From positions 1-52,950 of the forward strand of contig RGPS01000014.1 of the NCBI GenBank assembly GCA_010084195.1: a stretch of 52,950 nucleotides of DNA, written 5' to 3'. Position 1 is the first letter of the stretch. The number at the start of each line of letters is the position of its first letter. Below, piece after piece: positions 50,661-52,950 of the stretch. The notes below the pieces were generated by a model. That model had not been told where the DNA came from. It made no database searches and was given only the letters and a program-made list of their open reading frames with translations. The translations under genes were made by a program, and so were the position numbers. The DNA comes from Terriglobia bacterium (lineage in GTDB: Bacteria; Acidobacteriota; Terriglobia; Bryobacterales; Bryobacteraceae).

Positions 50661-51471
50661 AGCGCAGCGCTTCCTCGCCCAATATCTGCAATACGGACAT
50701 CTCCAGCGCCAGCCTTTCGTGCGAGGCTTCGGTCGCCAGGCTCTTCAGCTTAATGGCATACCGGGCGATATTGATTCCGTCGCGAACGCTGTACCGCTCA
50801 TCATGCGCATGGGCCTGCTCCAGAAAGTCGGCCACATATTGGAGGACGTTGTCCTCAGCAAACGGGATATTCTCGCGCAGAATCTGCATCTCTTCGTCTT
50901 TCTCGGGGAAGTCGATCAGGATCTGGGGTTGAAGCCTGGAATGGATGTATTCAGGCAGCTCAAACGTGGAAGCGTCATCGTTCATCGTCGCCACCAGGCG
51001 GAAATTCGGATGTGCCTTGATTTTGATGCCAGCTACGATGCTCTCCACGTACCGGCGGTTGTCCAGCAGCGGAGCCAGGCTGGCCCAGCTCTTCTCGCTC
51101 ATGCGGTTGCCTTCGTCCAGAATCGCCACGCCGCCCAGAATCATGGCGGAAACCAGGGGCGACGCTACATAGCGCAGGCTGCCCTCGCCCTCAATCACCG
51201 GGGTCACAATCAGATCTTCCGGTCTGGTGTCCAGCGTTGCCTGCATGATGAAAACGTCGCGCCCCATACGCCGCGCCGCCGCATAAGCCAGCGTCGTTTT
51301 TCCCACGCCGGGCTTGCCGATCAGGCGCGGACTCATCGGCACATCCGCTTCCGTCACCACCATCCAGGCGGCCAGCAGTTGGCGCATCAGCTCTTCCTGA
51401 CCGACCCACCGGATGGCCAGTTCATCCGGGTGCGCCAGGTGCAGGGTAACGCCTTCTAAGTGAACTTTCAT
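50632..51471 (-). CDS. MoxR-like AAA+ ATPase
   Basis: A 279-residue AAA+ ATPase. Walker A is 'LIGKPGVGKTTLAYAAARRM' (Lys58), Walker B 'GGVAILDEGNRMSEKSWASL' (Asp119, Glu120), sensor 1 'FRLVATMNDDASTF' and an arginine region 'LPEYIHSRLQPQILIDFPEK'. MoxR-type ATPases act as chaperones that load metal or mature partner complexes, usually with VWA proteins. Here the overlapping partner is a TraB-like protein instead. The gene starts 9 bases after the TIGR03790 gene stop. The ATPase looks complete. Confidence 0.9.
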   Translation of the reverse strand: MKVHLEGVTLHLAHPDELAIRWVGQEELMRQLLAAWMVVTEADVPMSPRLIGKPGVGKTTLAYAAARRMGRDVFIMQATLDTRPEDLIVTPVIEGEGSLRYVASPLVSAMILGGVAILDEGNRMSEKSWASLAPLLDNRRYVESIVAGIKIKAHPNFRLVATMNDDASTFELPEYIHSRLQPQILIDFPEKDEEMQILRENIPFAEDNVLQYVADFLEQAHAHDERYSVRDGINIARYAIKLKSLATEASHERLALEMSVLQILGEEALRYARRARTAS

Positions 51472-51480
51472 ATATCCTGC

Positions 51481-52587
51481 CTACGGTACCAGCCGCATCA
51501 GGGGATCGCCGATGACTACCGTCATCCAGCTCACCGCCGGAATCCCCAGATAAAAACTCTCCGCCAGATTCCGCCCCGAAGCATAAGCGGGCAGCACGAG
51601 ATCAGGTCTCGGGCAATACGCCAGAAACGGCTCAGAGACCTGCCCGGAAGCTCCGCTCGCGCCCTCGTGAATATAGTCGGAAGCGAGAGTCTGCGGCCCT
51701 CCGGCGAACCACGATTTTCTGTCAGCCCAGGTCCCCAGGGTCCAGTCGTCCGGGGGCCGGCGGAAGGTGCGACCGTCGGTTGATACGAACTCTGTGGCAA
51801 TGGCTCCGGGCAGCCAGCCCATGTGGACATTGCGTTTCGTGCGGGCTTTGTCGTTCGAGCCCCACGACGCATAGCCAATCACGTCCGGCACATTTTCGAG
51901 GACAGCGGGGGTCTCATCCAGAATGACCCGACCCTTTGGGAGCAGCAGCGCGGCCGTTCGGAGCCACTGGTTTCCTGCCGCCGTCTCGTCCCAACCCTTC
52001 AGGTCGAGTGCGAATCTGCCCACATTTTTCGCCAGCAGCGAGCGGTCAATCAGGGACTTTACCTCCGCAACGGTCCAGGCATCCAGGCGGGTGACCAGGT
52101 ACATGGGGAACGTGGGGTGTCGAAAAGGCGTATCCGTCTGGCGGTAGAACGGATTCGGGGTTGGCCCATCGAGGGCGAACTTCACGCCCCGCATTCTTTG
52201 GTACAAAAGCGTCAGTTCGGAATCGACCGCTGCGCCGTCACTCTGCTGCTGACTCTTGCCCTCAGTCGGCCACATCCGAATGGGAACTCCCATCGTCAAG
52301 ACGATGTAGAGGATCCTCTCGGTGAGTCCACGCAGCCGAAGACAGGCAGCCACAGCACCTTCAATCTGCTTTTCATAGATGGGCCGGGCGACGTCTTCGG
52401 TTGTCTCGGTATCAATCTGGCAAACGTTCAGCGCAGGGACAGCCCTCTTCTGCTGGTAGTACTCGCCAATCGCGCGCGACTCCGGCGACCGCCGATTCAC
52501 CACCAGCAATACGTTTTCGGCTGTTTGAGCCTCAGCGGACGCTGTCGAAACCAGGCCGGCGAGGCAGCAGAATAAGAGAGCTTTCAC
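51481..52587 (-). CDS. TIGR03790-family exported protein
   Basis: A 368-residue protein with a signal peptide (MKALLFCCLAGLVSTASAEA). 'ENVLLVVNRRSPESRAIGEY' near the mature N-terminus, 'ILYIVLTMGVPIRM', 'DVIGYASWGSNDK' and the C-terminal 'NLAESFYLGIPAVSWMTVVI' followed by 'GDPLMRL' match TIGR03790, a family of exported proteins of unknown function. The start is ATG 52587, six bases after the cytochrome c stop. Neighbours suggest co-transcription with the MoxR-like ATPase. Confidence 0.85.
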   Translation of the reverse strand: MKALLFCCLAGLVSTASAEAQTAENVLLVVNRRSPESRAIGEYYQQKRAVPALNVCQIDTETTEDVARPIYEKQIEGAVAACLRLRGLTERILYIVLTMGVPIRMWPTEGKSQQQSDGAAVDSELTLLYQRMRGVKFALDGPTPNPFYRQTDTPFRHPTFPMYLVTRLDAWTVAEVKSLIDRSLLAKNVGRFALDLKGWDETAAGNQWLRTAALLLPKGRVILDETPAVLENVPDVIGYASWGSNDKARTKRNVHMGWLPGAIATEFVSTDGRTFRRPPDDWTLGTWADRKSWFAGGPQTLASDYIHEGASGASGQVSEPFLAYCPRPDLVLPAYASGRNLAESFYLGIPAVSWMTVVIGDPLMRLVP

Positions 52588-52593
52588 AGCGTC

Positions 52594-52950
52594 TTAGGGC
52601 AGCGACTTCATGTACGCAACGATGGCGTCGGCATCATCGTGATTCAGCGTGTAGGTCGGCATGGGAGGTCCTGCCTTGTTACCCCTGGGGTTTTTGCCCG
52701 TTTCCAGAAACTTCACCAGGCCGTCCGCCGTCCAGCGCGCCCAAAGCTGGCTCGTGGAAGTGATATCCACACTCTTTGAGTGCCAGCCCATCAGCGGAAC
52801 TGCCGGAGTGAAATCGAGCGTTGCACCTTTCATCCACTGGCTCTTGATGAAGTCGCCCTTTTCTGTCTTGGGGGTGTGACAGTCCTGACACCGGGCCACT
52901 TCCTCTGCCAGATATTTGCCTCTGGCGATTTTTGCGTCTGGTGCCTGGCC
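52594..52950 (-). CDS. Cytochrome c, class I (5' end outside window)
   Basis: The frame is open from the right window edge to a stop at 52594, giving the last 118 residues. One heme-binding motif is present in 'VARCQDCHTPKTEKGDF', and 'GPPMPTYTLNHDDADAIVAY' near the C-terminus supplies the likely axial methionine and last helix. 'APDAKIARGKYLAEE' just before the heme site is typical of small secreted c-type cytochromes. The signal peptide and start lie outside. It heads the leftward run that continues into TIGR03790. Confidence 0.87.
   Translation of the reverse strand, partial: GQAPDAKIARGKYLAEEVARCQDCHTPKTEKGDFIKSQWMKGATLDFTPAVPLMGWHSKSVDITSTSQLWARWTADGLVKFLETGKNPRGNKAGPPMPTYTLNHDDADAIVAYMKSLP

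Overview
The window looks like chromosomal DNA of an acidobacterium, probably of the Bryobacterales/Solibacter type. The signs are GC-rich DNA, two Oar-like TonB-dependent receptors with an N-terminal carboxypeptidase-regulatory-like domain, VWFA-related Acidobacteria-type proteins, a CRTAC1/ASPIC-UnbV protein, a regulator-propeller histidine kinase, a PEP-CTERM protein, DUF6152-type secreted proteins and a BshB1-type deacetylase. This assignment rests on gene content only. I saw no rRNA, tRNA or CRISPR array.

Layout. 1-2.6 kb: a VWA protein running off the left edge, an AlkA-like glycosylase and alanine racemase. 2.7-6.3 kb: a propeller histidine kinase and its response regulator, the latter broken by a 56-bp tandem duplication. 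6.3-11 kb: a decayed TonB receptor gene split by a 2,505-bp IS21-family element with 6-bp target duplications. 11.3-17.2 kb: tyrosine autokinase, O-acetylhomoserine sulfhydrylase, a DUF3108 protein, an SGNH hydrolase and a small membrane protein. 17.2-20.8 kb: a coupled histidine kinase - response regulator - CRTAC1 operon. 20.9-26.1 kb: overlapping amidase, PEP-CTERM propeller protein and FtsK. 26.2-27.3 kb: an intact zinc-binding anti-sigma factor beside a sigma gene and a VWA gene that both lost their 5' halves. 27.4-31.9 kb: secreted acidobacterial proteins, a DUF3089 hydrolase and a sialidase-like protein.

32-39.6 kb is a leftward directon: dCTP deaminase, PfkB kinase, rhomboid, BshB1, SCO, two Cys-rich exported proteins and a TonB receptor. 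It may join low-molecular-weight thiol synthesis to copper handling. 39.6-41.5 kb holds three adjacent toxin-antitoxin modules (MazEF-like, HigBA-like, TacAT-like). All three toxins are dead, two antitoxins are intact and one is a remnant. 41.5-46.4 kb is a leftward operon of GNAT, EgtD-like methyltransferase, MbfA-like iron exporter and S9 peptidase. 46.4-48.1 kb has a radical SAM/SPASM protein overlapping a Uma2 protein. 48.1-52.95 kb is a five-gene leftward operon: cytochrome c (partial), TIGR03790, MoxR-like AAA ATPase, TraB-like protein and LamG-like protein.

The main theme is the amount of gene damage. Small deletions, frameshifts, a tandem duplication, nonsense codons and one IS insertion hit about ten genes, while the housekeeping genes between them are intact. 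Real decay and assembly error both remain possible for the deletion and duplication sites. The IS insertion with its target duplication and the single in-frame nonsense codon in the HigB-like gene are better supported as real.
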